A DNA stretch of 33,642 bases from CAYMEK01 sp964389305 (GCA_964389305.1 CAYMEK010000049.1:1-33642); one strand, 5' to 3'. Shown: positions 7,250 to 15,112, counted from the stretch's first letter. Notes: generated by a model from the sequence alone, not told the origin. Numbers and translations are program-made.

Positions 7250-8392
7250 GTGGCTTACCACCTTTTACAACTCCCCGGCCTCCGGACTCGCTTCGGAGGC
7301 AGATCGCCGAGGTCGGTTTTGAGCCTTTGTCCGGGCCCCATTTCGGCAGCCGAGCTTCGGCGCCTCGGCCTCGAACAGGGTTTCCATCGCATCGCCCTGT
7401 TGCCTTCTCACAGGCTGCCGGAGACGCTGGCCGGAGAGCAGCAGATCGCCGCGCTGGAAGAGGGGACTTTCCTGCTGGCCGCCCTGTCCTGCTACCGCGC
7501 CGAAGAGGAGGATCTCTCGGCGCCCGGAGACCCTCATGCCTTGATTTCGCCCTTCGCTCGCCGGCACTACTACCGGGAAGCCGTGGTGCGGATGAAGCGA
7601 GTAGCTCGAGCTGTGTGCGAAAACCTGGGATTGCCCAGGCGGGAAGTGAGGATTTTCTGCAACTCCCGTCTGGCCGAGAAGCACCTGGCCGCGGCGAGCG
7701 GCCTGGGTATGTACGGCAAAAACAGCCTGATCCTCGTCCCTGGACTGGGCTCCACGTTTGTGATCGCCGGGATGTTTCTGCCGTTCAGCTTTCCGGAAGC
7801 GGGAGAGGGCGAAGAGATGAAGCGACCGATCGTGGCCGATTGCCTGTCCACCATCTCGGACCCGGCCGATCGCTCGTTTCCGCTCTGTGGATCCTGCCGG
7901 GCCTGCCTGGAGGCCTGTCCGGTGGGCGCCTTGCCAGGGCCGGGTCGGCTGGACGAAAGCCGCTGTCTCCAGGCCCTCTGTACGCTGACCGAGCCCTTCA
8001 GCGAGTCCAACCGCACCGCCTGGGGCTACCGCTTCTACGGCTGCCGGAGCTGCCAGGATGTCTGTCCTTACAATCGGGACTTGAAGATGCAGACCGAAAC
8101 CGGCCTCGGGGCTTTGGGAGCCAGTATTTCCCTCAAGCGGCTGCTGAGCCTTTCCCCGGGGGAGCTCAAAGATTTCCTGAAAGGGAGCGCTCTGGGAATG
8201 TCCTGGATTCCCGCCCGGGCTTTGCTTCGCAATGCCCTGATCGCGGCCGGAAACCGCAAGGATCCGGCCCTGCGCAAGGTCCTGAGCCAGTGGCTGCGCA
8301 GCCGCGATGTTCTGCTCCGTAGCGCGGCCCGCTGGGCCGTGGATAGAATCGAGGCGAGCGGCGAGCGGAGCGGCCCTGCAACCTCCAGGTAA
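7250..8392 (+). CDS. queG: Epoxyqueuosine reductase QueG
   Basis: QueG carries out the last step of queuosine synthesis, reducing epoxyqueuosine to queuosine in the tRNA wobble position with cobalamin and two [4Fe-4S] clusters. The DUF1730-type domain contains GLGMYGKNSLIL, followed by CGSCRACLEACPVGAL and then YGCRSCQDVCPYN. The C-terminal part is HEAT-like (ALIAAGNRKDPALRKVL, RSAARWAV). The length fits the family. The start is uncertain: GTG at 7250 is the longest reading, but the family N-terminus (AAELRRLGLEQGF) begins only about 34 residues in, and TTG at 7319 is an alternative. No other queuosine gene is nearby. Confidence 0.93.
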   Translation: MAYHLLQLPGLRTRFGGRSPRSVLSLCPGPISAAELRRLGLEQGFHRIALLPSHRLPETLAGEQQIAALEEGTFLLAALSCYRAEEEDLSAPGDPHALISPFARRHYYREAVVRMKRVARAVCENLGLPRREVRIFCNSRLAEKHLAAASGLGMYGKNSLILVPGLGSTFVIAGMFLPFSFPEAGEGEEMKRPIVADCLSTISDPADRSFPLCGSCRACLEACPVGALPGPGRLDESRCLQALCTLTEPFSESNRTAWGYRFYGCRSCQDVCPYNRDLKMQTETGLGALGASISLKRLLSLSPGELKDFLKGSALGMSWIPARALLRNALIAAGNRKDPALRKVLSQWLRSRDVLLRSAARWAVDRIEASGERSGPATSR

Positions 8393-8401
8393 TGGCCGCA
8401 G

Positions 8402-8420
8402 GCCGCCGGGCATAGGCGGC
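8402..8420 (+). terminator. Hairpin just after queG
   Basis: GCCGCC and GGCGGC are separated by a 7-base loop, starting 10 bases after the queG stop. No T-run follows, so termination is doubtful. It may instead attenuate read-through into the PHP-ACT gene. Confidence 0.25.
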
Positions 8421-8475
8421 AGGGGGACGGCCAAGAGGCGGGCGCGCCTTGACAGGGACCCGGTAAACCCGGATC

Positions 8476-10200
8476 ATGGGCCTCATGACTGACGGCGCCG
8501 GTATCCCCTTTCTCTGGGAGACACACGGGATTCACGTGGGCACAGGCAAGGACCACGTCAAGCACGGGATCGACGACATCGAGGGGGTGGTGGAGCAGGC
8601 GGCGGCCAGGGGCTTCCCCAGCGTGAGTTTCGTGATCCATTCACCCAGGCTGACCTCCTTTCGTTATCAGAGCGAGCGGGATACAGACATCAAATTCATC
8701 CGGGGGGATGCCGCCTACTTCGACTACGCTTCCCGCATGGAAGAGCTGAAAAAGCGCCACCGGGGGCGGATCGCCATACGATATGGTATCGAGCTGGAGT
8801 GGATGGGTCCCGGATTGGGGCTGCAGTGGAACCGCTCCAAGCTTTTCCAGGCTTATGGAGTGGATTTCGTTGTCGGCTCCGTTCACTTCTCTTACGAAGG
8901 CATCCCCTACGACGGCTCGCCGGAAGAAACGCAGCGGCTTATCGAGCTGCGGGGAGGACTGGAGCCATTCTGGGCGGGTTACCTGGACGAGATGATCGAG
9001 ATGATCGACACTTCCTGGGAGATGATTCACGTTGTCGGCCACCTGGATCTGCCCAAGCTGTACGCACCGCTGCCCGAGGAGCTGAAGGACGTCGAGCACT
9101 CGGCCCACTACCTTGCTCGCCGGATGCGCACGCTCCTGGAGATGATCGGCGACCTCAGCCTGGCCCTGGATTTCAACCTTTCCGGGCTGCGCAAGGGCTG
9201 CGGCCTGTACCCGGATATGGAATTGCTCAAGAGAGCCAACAGGCTCCACATCCCCATTGCTTTCGGCAGCGACTCCCACCGGATCGAAGAGCTGGGACAG
9301 GATCACCGGGAGGGGATCGAGCTTGCCCTGCAGGCCGGCTACCGGCACTACGTGAGCTTCTCCCGCGGCATCACAGAGAAGCGTCCTCTGGCCTCCGGGG
9401 AGGAGGCTCGCTTCAGGATCCTCAACCTTGGCGTGGAGATACTCAAGCTTCGTTTCGAGCCGCGCCTCAGGCAGAAAACGCCCAAGTTTTCATTCGGCGG
9501 ATCCTTCCGGGATCTGCTGGCGACATTCCCAGGATCGGTTGCGTTGGGTCTCTACGATGCGATCCGGGTGCGCCGGGACGACCACTCCATTACCTTGAGC
9601 GACACTTTCAGCGACGCCGGTGTAAAGCCTGCGGCTGCCAGGGAGCTGATTTGTCTTTACTCCCACCACACGGATACACCTGGCACCCTGTCCATTCTCT
9701 TCAACACCCTGGCTTCGGAAGCGATCAATGTAGAGACCGCCCAGCTCTACTCTCTGGCCGACGGCACGGCCACGGCTTATCTTACGGTCAGGGGTTCGGC
9801 GGAGCATATCCAGGAAGCGGTGGATTTCGTTATAGGCACAGCCTCGGAGCGCTTCTTTGCGATCGAGACCGACCCTGAGATCCTCCTGCCTCCACTGAAA
9901 GCCGCTCCAGCTTACCTGCTGGAAGTGGACGGGGTCAGCCTGCCGATACCCATCTCCGGCCATATGGTTCTTACGATTCACAATAACCGTCCGGGAGTAC
10001 TGCTGATCCTGCTCTCGGCCCTGGCCTCACGGCGGATCAACGTCCTGGATCTGCAGCTGGGAAGCCGGGGAGAACGCGGGTTCGCCGTGCTGGGCATCCA
10101 GGGCGACGAGCGGGAAGTAGCCGACATTCTACCCGGGCTGGGACCGCAGTTCTACGAGGCGACTCAGGTAGTGCTGAGGAGCCTGGAAACGGGAGCTTGA
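8476..10200 (+). CDS. HisK-like PHP phosphoesterase fused to two C-terminal ACT domains
   Basis: Residues about 12-300 are a PHP domain like histidinol-phosphate phosphatase HisK: H55, E106 (YGIELEW), GSVHF (H137), GHLDLPK (H189), FNLSGLRK and SDSH (D266, H268). The first metal motif is unusual: ETHGIH (H17, H20) replaces the DxHxH of the family. ACT 1 spans about 390-460 (HHTDTPGTLSILFNTLA). ACT 2 spans about 493-567 (HNNRPGVLLILLSALA) and, with the preceding VDGVSLPI segment, resembles the C-terminal serine-binding end of SerA. It is probably an amino-acid-regulated phosphatase of unknown substrate. The stop is one base before the aspartate-semialdehyde sulfurtransferase gene, tying it to homocysteine synthesis. 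ATG 8476 or ATG 8485 could be the start. Confidence 0.85.
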   Translation: MGLMTDGAGIPFLWETHGIHVGTGKDHVKHGIDDIEGVVEQAAARGFPSVSFVIHSPRLTSFRYQSERDTDIKFIRGDAAYFDYASRMEELKKRHRGRIAIRYGIELEWMGPGLGLQWNRSKLFQAYGVDFVVGSVHFSYEGIPYDGSPEETQRLIELRGGLEPFWAGYLDEMIEMIDTSWEMIHVVGHLDLPKLYAPLPEELKDVEHSAHYLARRMRTLLEMIGDLSLALDFNLSGLRKGCGLYPDMELLKRANRLHIPIAFGSDSHRIEELGQDHREGIELALQAGYRHYVSFSRGITEKRPLASGEEARFRILNLGVEILKLRFEPRLRQKTPKFSFGGSFRDLLATFPGSVALGLYDAIRVRRDDHSITLSDTFSDAGVKPAAARELICLYSHHTDTPGTLSILFNTLASEAINVETAQLYSLADGTATAYLTVRGSAEHIQEAVDFVIGTASERFFAIETDPEILLPPLKAAPAYLLEVDGVSLPIPISGHMVLTIHNNRPGVLLILLSALASRRINVLDLQLGSRGERGFAVLGIQGDEREVADILPGLGPQFYEATQVVLRSLETGA

Positions 10201-10201
10201 G

Positions 10202-11422
10202 ATGAATAGCGAGCAGTTGAAGAGCTACGCTCAGATCAACGACAGGATCGAAGCAGGCAGGGCGGTGGTCCTGACTGCCGAGGAGATCATCGACTACGTA
10301 GAGCGCAAGGGACTGGAGAAGGCTGCGAAGAAGGTGGACGTGGTCACCACCGCCACCTTCGGGCCGATGTGCTCCTCCGGCTGCTTCCTCAACTTCGGGC
10401 ACAGCCGGCCGAAGATACGCCTGACCGAAGCCTGGATCGACGATGTTTCCGTGTATTGCGGGATTGCAGCGGTGGATGCATTCATGGGCGCCACCCAGCT
10501 GCGCCAGGGGGACCCGGCCAACCTCTACTACCCCGGAGAGTTCCGCTACGGCGGCGGCCACGTGATCGAGAAGCTGGTAGCCGGAGAGAAGGTGCAGCTT
10601 TTCGGCCTGTCCTACGGGACCGATGACTATCCCCGGCGGGAGATCCGGACCTGGTTAACCATTCACGACCTGAACCAGGCCATTATGGTCAATCCTCGCA
10701 ACTGCTACCAGAACTACAACGTGGCCGTCAACTGCTCGGAGCGGCCGATCTACACCTACCTCGGGCTGCTCAAGCCCAACATGCAGAATCTGAGCTACTG
10801 CTCCGCCGGGCAGCTTTCCCCGCTGCTCAACGATCCCTGGTACGAAACCATCGGGGTAGGCACCAAGGTATGGTTGGCCGGGGCCCAGGGACACGTGTAT
10901 GCCGAGGGGACGCAGCACAGCCCGATCTGCGAGCGCGGAGCCAATGAAGTGCCCACGGAAGGTGCCGGCACCCTGGCCCTGACGGGTGACATGAAGAAGA
11001 TGCGCCCCGAGTTCGTGCGGGGAATCAGCCTGATAGGCTATGGTGTTTCCCTGGCCCTGGGCGTGGGCATTCCGATCCCCATCTTGAGCCCCGAGATCCT
11101 GAAGCGTACCACGATCCGGGACAGGGACATCCTGGCCCCGGTGATCGACTACGCCAGCGATTATCCCAACAAGACCGGAAAGGTAATCTGCCGGTTGAGC
11201 TATGCGGAGCTGAAAAGCGGAGAGGTCACCGTGCAGGGAAAGTCCGTGCCCGCGGGCTCCTTGTCCTCCTACTCCAAGGCCCTGGAGATCGCCTGTATTC
11301 TCAAAGACGAGATCAAACGCGGGGACTTCCTGCTCTCTCCTCCCATTCAGCCGCTGCCCCGAAAACAGAGCATGGGGGGCTTTAAGATCGTGGATCAAAA
11401 CAACAGGGAGGTTAAGCGATGA
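10202..11422 (+). CDS. L-aspartate semialdehyde sulfurtransferase (DUF39/COG1900), homocysteine synthesis
   Basis: A 406-residue member of the family of Methanosarcina MA1821, which forms homocysteine from aspartate semialdehyde and sulfide without O-acetyl- or O-succinylhomoserine. Conserved cysteines occur in GPMCSSGCF (C57, C61) and in SVYCG (C86); further motifs are GEFRYGGGHVIE (about 112-123) and SYGTDD. Cysteines of this family are thought to carry the sulfur as persulfide. The next gene encodes its NIL/ferredoxin partner and overlaps by four bases (ATGA). The start has GGAG upstream in the end of the PHP-ACT gene. Presence of this pair suggests an organism living with free sulfide. 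Confidence 0.92.
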   Translation: MNSEQLKSYAQINDRIEAGRAVVLTAEEIIDYVERKGLEKAAKKVDVVTTATFGPMCSSGCFLNFGHSRPKIRLTEAWIDDVSVYCGIAAVDAFMGATQLRQGDPANLYYPGEFRYGGGHVIEKLVAGEKVQLFGLSYGTDDYPRREIRTWLTIHDLNQAIMVNPRNCYQNYNVAVNCSERPIYTYLGLLKPNMQNLSYCSAGQLSPLLNDPWYETIGVGTKVWLAGAQGHVYAEGTQHSPICERGANEVPTEGAGTLALTGDMKKMRPEFVRGISLIGYGVSLALGVGIPIPILSPEILKRTTIRDRDILAPVIDYASDYPNKTGKVICRLSYAELKSGEVTVQGKSVPAGSLSSYSKALEIACILKDEIKRGDFLLSPPIQPLPRKQSMGGFKIVDQNNREVKR

Positions 11423-11829
11423 TCACCAGGAAGTTGATGCTCTACTTTCCGAAAAGCGAGACCGAAAAACCCATCGTCTATCACCTGGTCAAGGACTACA
11501 ACCTGGTGATCAACATCTTCCGGGCCAAGGTCACCCCGGAGGAATACGGCTACCTGGTGCTGGATGTAAGCGGGGAGGAAGAGGATATCCAGCGCGGCAT
11601 GGAGTTCGTCAAGACCTGCAATGTGCAGGTCGACGAGTCCCATAAAGGGGTGCGCTGGAACGAAGCCGCCTGCACCGGCTGCGGTAACTGCGTTCCCCAC
11701 TGTCCGACCCGGGCCCTGCACATACCCGACCGCAGCACCATGCGAGTGGTATTCGATAGCGACCTTTGTGTGGAGTGCTTGAGCTGCCTTTCCAACTGTC
11801 CCTACGGGGCCTGCTCTTCGATATTCTGA
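11419..11829 (+). CDS. NIL-domain/dicluster ferredoxin partner of the homocysteine-forming sulfurtransferase
   Basis: A 136-residue protein with an N-terminal NIL domain (about 1-75; also found in methionine ABC transporter ATPases) and two complete [4Fe-4S] motifs: C85, C88, C91, C95 and C117, C120, C123, C127. It corresponds to Methanosarcina MA1822, which with the DUF39 protein restores homocysteine synthesis from sulfide and probably supplies electrons for reducing a persulfide. The start overlaps the upstream gene (ATGA). The stop is one base from the stop of the convergent channel gene. Confidence 0.92.
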   Translation: MITRKLMLYFPKSETEKPIVYHLVKDYNLVINIFRAKVTPEEYGYLVLDVSGEEEDIQRGMEFVKTCNVQVDESHKGVRWNEAACTGCGNCVPHCPTRALHIPDRSTMRVVFDSDLCVECLSCLSNCPYGACSSIF

Positions 11830-11830
11830 T

Positions 11831-13159
11831 TCAGCCCGGGCCGTTGTCCTCCGACTTTTGGATGGCCTCGATCTCGGCTTTCCTCTTGGCAGCCAGGTCG
11901 TTGATTCGCTCGGCGAACTCGGGGTAGCGCTGGATCACTCGGTCGAAGGTATCTTTTTCCAGCCTGTACAGATCGCAGTACTCCCGCGCCCTGATGGTGG
12001 CCGTGCGAGGCATGCTGAGCAGCAGGGCGATCTCGCCGAAAAACTGCCCTGTTCCCAAGGTGGCGTATACCATCTGCCCGTCCGCCGAAGCTACGTCCAC
12101 GCTTCCCTGGCTGATGAAGTACATGTCGAAGCCCACCTCACCGGCCCGTACCACGATATCTCCCGGAGTAAATACCACGGGGGTCAGATTCAGCACAATC
12201 TCCCGGATCAGGTCTTCGCTGGCCGTCTGAAACAGGGGAACCCTCTCGATGATCCGCCTGTTGATCTGCAGAGCGACAGCGGTCTTCAGAGCCAAAGGCA
12301 GATCCTGCAGGACCTCCGCCTCGTTGTAGCCGCGGCGGCTTTCCCAGAGGTATCTGTAGTAGTCGTTGATCTTGCGCTGCAGGCGATGGGGGATGGCACG
12401 ATAGTGGAGGAAGGCGTTGATCTTGTCGAGTCTTTCCCTGTACTGTGTTTTGGCCACGTCGATGTTGGCAATCAGGTTAGCGATGTTGCCGATGACCATA
12501 CCGTACATCGCCGCTCCCAGAAGCTCGATGAAGATGACGAAGACGGTCTGCACCTCTCCCTGGGGGGTAATATCCCCGTAGCCGATAGTGGTCAAGGTCG
12601 TGATGGTCCAGTAGAAGGACCGGACGTACAGAGGGCGTAGAGCAACATTGTCCGGATTTCCCGAGATCAGGATCCAGCCGCAGGAAACCAGGTGGGCGAC
12701 CAGCAGGACCCAAAAAACAAGTAGCACCAGGCGCAGAATAGCAGGGTTGACACGGGTGCCGCCTATTCGATACAGGGTGGTTCCGGAGTGAATGAGCTTC
12801 AGCAATGGGTTGAGCCGCAGAAGCAGGAGCAGCGCTCCGGTGGAAGGAGCGACGAGGTCAAAGATCAGGGCCAGGGGCAGAGCGGCGATCAGGTCGAGCC
12901 AGAACCAGCCCCTGAGGTATCTGGCAGCTACCGCTTGGCGTTCGGTTATGGTTTTACCGAGGCTCAGGAAGCCGGTGTTGAACCGTACGGCCAGATCGGC
13001 GCAGAACACGGCGGGGATCACCCAGGCGGTAAGGATGCTCAGAGGGCGGGAGGAGATGCTGAAGACCAGAAACAGCGGGATTTCCACGGTGGCGAATACG
13101 GTCACGGCCAGCACGAAGAAATCCCAGGCGGTTTTGAGCTTGCTTTCCGGATAAATCAT
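11831..13159 (-). CDS. SthK-like cyclic-nucleotide-gated potassium channel
   Basis: A 442-residue channel with six predicted membrane helices (about 12-34, 45-60, 83-103, 107-124, 139-165, 202-230), the selectivity filter TTIGYGD (190-196), a C-linker (235-305) and a cyclic-nucleotide-binding domain (about 308-425). The phosphate-binding cassette is FFGEIALL (373-380) with PRTA (384-387). Layout and length match SthK of Spirochaeta thermophila, a cAMP-activated K+ channel. S4 is poor in charge (R115, K121, then R131 and R136), so voltage sensing may be weak. No Shine-Dalgarno precedes the ATG; instead TATAAA lies about 10 bases upstream, so the message may be nearly leaderless. The gene is inserted, in the opposite direction, between the homocysteine genes and UPF0280. 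Confidence 0.92.
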   Translation of the reverse strand: MIYPESKLKTAWDFFVLAVTVFATVEIPLFLVFSISSRPLSILTAWVIPAVFCADLAVRFNTGFLSLGKTITERQAVAARYLRGWFWLDLIAALPLALIFDLVAPSTGALLLLLRLNPLLKLIHSGTTLYRIGGTRVNPAILRLVLLVFWVLLVAHLVSCGWILISGNPDNVALRPLYVRSFYWTITTLTTIGYGDITPQGEVQTVFVIFIELLGAAMYGMVIGNIANLIANIDVAKTQYRERLDKINAFLHYRAIPHRLQRKINDYYRYLWESRRGYNEAEVLQDLPLALKTAVALQINRRIIERVPLFQTASEDLIREIVLNLTPVVFTPGDIVVRAGEVGFDMYFISQGSVDVASADGQMVYATLGTGQFFGEIALLLSMPRTATIRAREYCDLYRLEKDTFDRVIQRYPEFAERINDLAAKRKAEIEAIQKSEDNGPG

Positions 13160-13217
13160 GGTACAGAATTTATATCGATAAGTTCGGGCTTCAAATAAAG
13201 CACCATATTTGCAGCTT

Positions 13218-13958
13218 ATGAGGCACTACTGCCGTTTTTCCTGCCGTGATGCCCACTTCCGCATCTGCTCGACCCATGCGCCGGCGATCCGCGAGGAGAT
13301 CCGCCGTCAGCGCTTCGCCCTGGAGGCCTACATCGACAGCCACCCTGCCTTTGCAGCCGCGCTGGAGCCGATCGAGCTCCTGCGGGGAGCGCCGGAGGTA
13401 GCGCGGCGCATGCATCGCGCCTCGCTGGCCACCGGCGTGGGACCCATGGCTGCGGTGGCGGGGACCATGGCCCAACTCGCCGCGGAAGCCGCCCGGGCTG
13501 CGGGTGCCGGAGAGGCTATCGTGGAGAACGGCGGTGATATCTATATGATATCCGAGGAGCCGGTGATCGTGGCTTTGTATGCCGGGAAGAATCCTCTATC
13601 CGGCAGGCTGGCTTTTTCGGTACTCCCCCAGCGTCTGCCCCTGGCCCTGTGCTCTTCCTCCAGCCATCTGGGCCACTCGTTGAGCTTCGGGGACTGCGAT
13701 CTGGCTACGGTTGCGGCTCGAGATGCAGCGCTGGCCGACGCGGCGGCCACCCTGGCTTGCAACCTGGTCCGGCGCAGCGAGGATGTGGCTGCTGTACTCG
13801 AGCGGATCAATTCCCTGGCCGGGATCGAGGGAGCGCTCATCATCAAGGGCGGCGATGTGGGCCTGATCGGCAGGCTGCCCGAGCTGGTTCGCCACAGCGA
13901 CCAGGGTTTTTCAGGAAAGATCACCAGGGACGCGCGCAGCGGCTTCTTTCCGGACTGA
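13218..13958 (+). CDS. UPF0280/COG2122 protein (ApbE-like), linked to sulfide assimilation
   Basis: A 246-residue protein with the UPF0280 pattern: a VGPMAAVAG motif, AIVENGGDIY and GDCDLATVAARDAALADAAATL. These resemble segments of ApbE flavin transferases. COG2122 proteins co-occur with DUF39 and NIL/ferredoxin proteins and have been implicated with them in homocysteine formation at low sulfide in methanogens and sulfate reducers; the chemical role is unsettled. Here it lies about 1.4 kb downstream of those genes with only the channel gene between. The ATG at 13218 is preferred to the in-frame TTG at 13209. No strong ribosome-binding site is visible. Confidence 0.85.
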   Translation: MRHYCRFSCRDAHFRICSTHAPAIREEIRRQRFALEAYIDSHPAFAAALEPIELLRGAPEVARRMHRASLATGVGPMAAVAGTMAQLAAEAARAAGAGEAIVENGGDIYMISEEPVIVALYAGKNPLSGRLAFSVLPQRLPLALCSSSSHLGHSLSFGDCDLATVAARDAALADAAATLACNLVRRSEDVAAVLERINSLAGIEGALIIKGGDVGLIGRLPELVRHSDQGFSGKITRDARSGFFPD

Positions 13959-14013
13959 CCGGCCCTGAAGCAGCCTCGAAGGAGCCGCGAACCTCGGGTT
14001 TTCATCTGTAGCC

Positions 14014-14054
14014 ACGATTTCGTAATTGCTGCTACCCCCGTACCTCGAAATCGT
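14014..14054. repeat. Inverted repeat ACGATTTCG / CGAAATCGT
   Basis: Nine-base arms at 14014-14022 and 14046-14054 are perfect complements with a 23-base loop. A second pairing, GTAGC with GCTAC, is nested beside the left arm, so alternative folds exist. No T-run follows. It lies about 55 bases after the UPF0280 stop. Confidence 0.5.
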
Positions 14055-14170
14055 AATCCAAATAGGCGGTCGAGGCGGTACCTGTATTGCATACTCGCTA
14101 ACAATATACAGCATAAGATATTAGAGACCGGATTTTCAAACTAATTGGCACGGCCATTGCATAATAATTG

Positions 14171-14200
14171 ATGCCATAAACACAAAACGTTTCATGGCAT
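14171..14200. repeat. Inverted repeat ATGCCAT / ATGGCAT
   Basis: Seven-base arms at 14171-14177 and 14194-14200 are perfect complements around a 16-base A-rich spacer. The arms could be an operator for a dimeric regulator or the remains of a mobile-element end. Confidence 0.4.
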
Positions 14201-14439
14201 CCCACTTCTCCCAGTTGGTGATCGAGGGAAAGACGGGCCGGTCAACAGTGAGCATACACTCGACCCTCACGCTCGTGCCGAACCTCGATCCCAACTTTTT
14301 TTACTCATCAGGGGCACCCACTGCGCTCACGCAGCGGCTCTCGAGTCACTTGCCGATTGACCTGTTTTTTTTTGTTGATTTTATCGCCGCTGGAGACGAA
14401 CATACCGGTAGAGAAAACTATATTTCAGAGGAGTGTTCC

Positions 14440-14805
14440 ATGGAGTACATGCCTACCTACAGTTCTTCTACGTATTGGATCGTCTTTGTGATCTTCTATG
14501 TGCTGATGATTATCGCGGGATGGAGGGTGTTTACCAAAGCTGGAAAGCCGGGCTGGGCGATAATCATTCCGTTTTACAACATCGTAGTCTGGTGCCAGAT
14601 CGCCGGCAAGCCGGGCTGGTGGTTGATTCTATACCTGATACCAATCGTCAACATCATTATCGCAATCATTGTTGCGGTCAACGTAGCCAGGGCCTTCGGA
14701 AAATCCGGTGCTTTCGGATTTTTCCTGCTTTTTCTCCTTAATATCATAGGAATGTTCATCCTCTCCTTCGGCAAGGCCCAGTATCAGCTGAAACCTAAAG
14801 AATAG
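14440..14805 (+). CDS. Small integral membrane protein, DUF5684-like
   Basis: A 121-residue protein with three to four hydrophobic helices (about 10-30, 42-58, 61-83, 92-112) and the paired motifs AGKPGWAIIIPFYNI and AGKPGWWLILYLIPIVN, which I associate with DUF5684 and signal-peptidase-I-like small membrane proteins of bacteria. Function is unknown. The start was placed at 14440 because GAGGAG lies about nine bases upstream and the hydrophobic protein begins there; a longer in-frame reading from 14194 gives unrelated low-quality sequence. A hairpin directly follows the stop, so the gene appears to be transcribed alone. Confidence 0.82.
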   Translation: MEYMPTYSSSTYWIVFVIFYVLMIIAGWRVFTKAGKPGWAIIIPFYNIVVWCQIAGKPGWWLILYLIPIVNIIIAIIVAVNVARAFGKSGAFGFFLLFLLNIIGMFILSFGKAQYQLKPKE

Positions 14806-14828
14806 GACAGCCTTTTTCCGAGGCTGTC
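14806..14828 (+). terminator. Probable terminator of the DUF5684-like gene
   Basis: GACAGCCT and AGGCTGTC form an 8-base perfect stem with a 7-base loop immediately after the stop. The sequence that follows (TCGTTTC) is only partly T-rich. Confidence 0.5.
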
Positions 14829-14854
14829 TCGTTTCATCCGACCTTTTGTACCGC

Positions 14855-14882
14855 GGCCCGGCTCGATCTGGCGAGCCGGGCC
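14855..14882. repeat. Strong GC-rich hairpin
   Basis: GGCCCGGCTCG and CGAGCCGGGCC are perfect 11-base arms around a 6-base loop. No T-run flanks it on either side. It may be a second terminator or a structured RNA or protein-binding site. The rest of 14829-15112 holds a T-tract at about 14981-14995 and no gene. Confidence 0.5.
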
Positions 14883-15112
14883 CCTGCTCATTGAAGCCGA
14901 GCTTCCCCTCTCGATTGCAGGGTCTCAATGTAATCCAGTGAACAATGGCCGTGATCGGGAAACGGCTCTCCAAAACGCCTTTTTTTTATTATATTTGCAT
15001 TCTGTCAGTACCTGGCTCCTGCGCCGAGAAAGCGGCGGAATCTTGTTCTGCCGCCGCTTGGCAGGAGGTAGATTTTCAAGGCCCGGGTGAAGGGAGAAAG
15101 GAGAACGGCAGG

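Larger units (their letters stand above)
13959..14439. other. Gene-poor, AT-richer region with nested inverted repeats
   Basis: About 480 bases without a gene I can support. It is visibly richer in A and T than its surroundings from about 14060 to 14440 and has homopolymer runs near 14297 and 14365. It contains inverted repeats at 14014-14054 and 14171-14200. An in-frame reading from 14194 into the next gene has no recognisable protein content. Minus-strand fragments (for example a 38-codon reading ending with a stop near 14140) also match nothing I know. It could be a long regulatory leader or a decayed insertion. Confidence 0.5.

Noticed and set aside
7221..7321. Small reading frame of 33 codons upstream of and overlapping queG
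   Set aside because: It has no ribosome-binding site and reads queG sequence in another frame; a leader peptide cannot be shown.
7265..8434. Minus-strand 389-codon frame opposite queG
   Set aside because: It is a high-GC shadow with a Gln/Arg/Gly-rich composition, while the plus strand encodes an unmistakable QueG.
13541..14114. Minus-strand open frames antisense to UPF0280 and its downstream spacer
   Set aside because: They are mostly shadows of the UPF0280 coding frame and show no family features.
14194..14439. In-frame 82-codon N-terminal extension of the DUF5684-like protein
   Set aside because: It lacks recognisable protein features, begins within an inverted repeat, and a good ribosome-binding site and hydrophobic start occur at 14440.
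14945..15112. 56-codon N-terminal extension of the RND adaptor
   Set aside because: It would bury the signal peptide that begins at 15113, which has its own ribosome-binding site.
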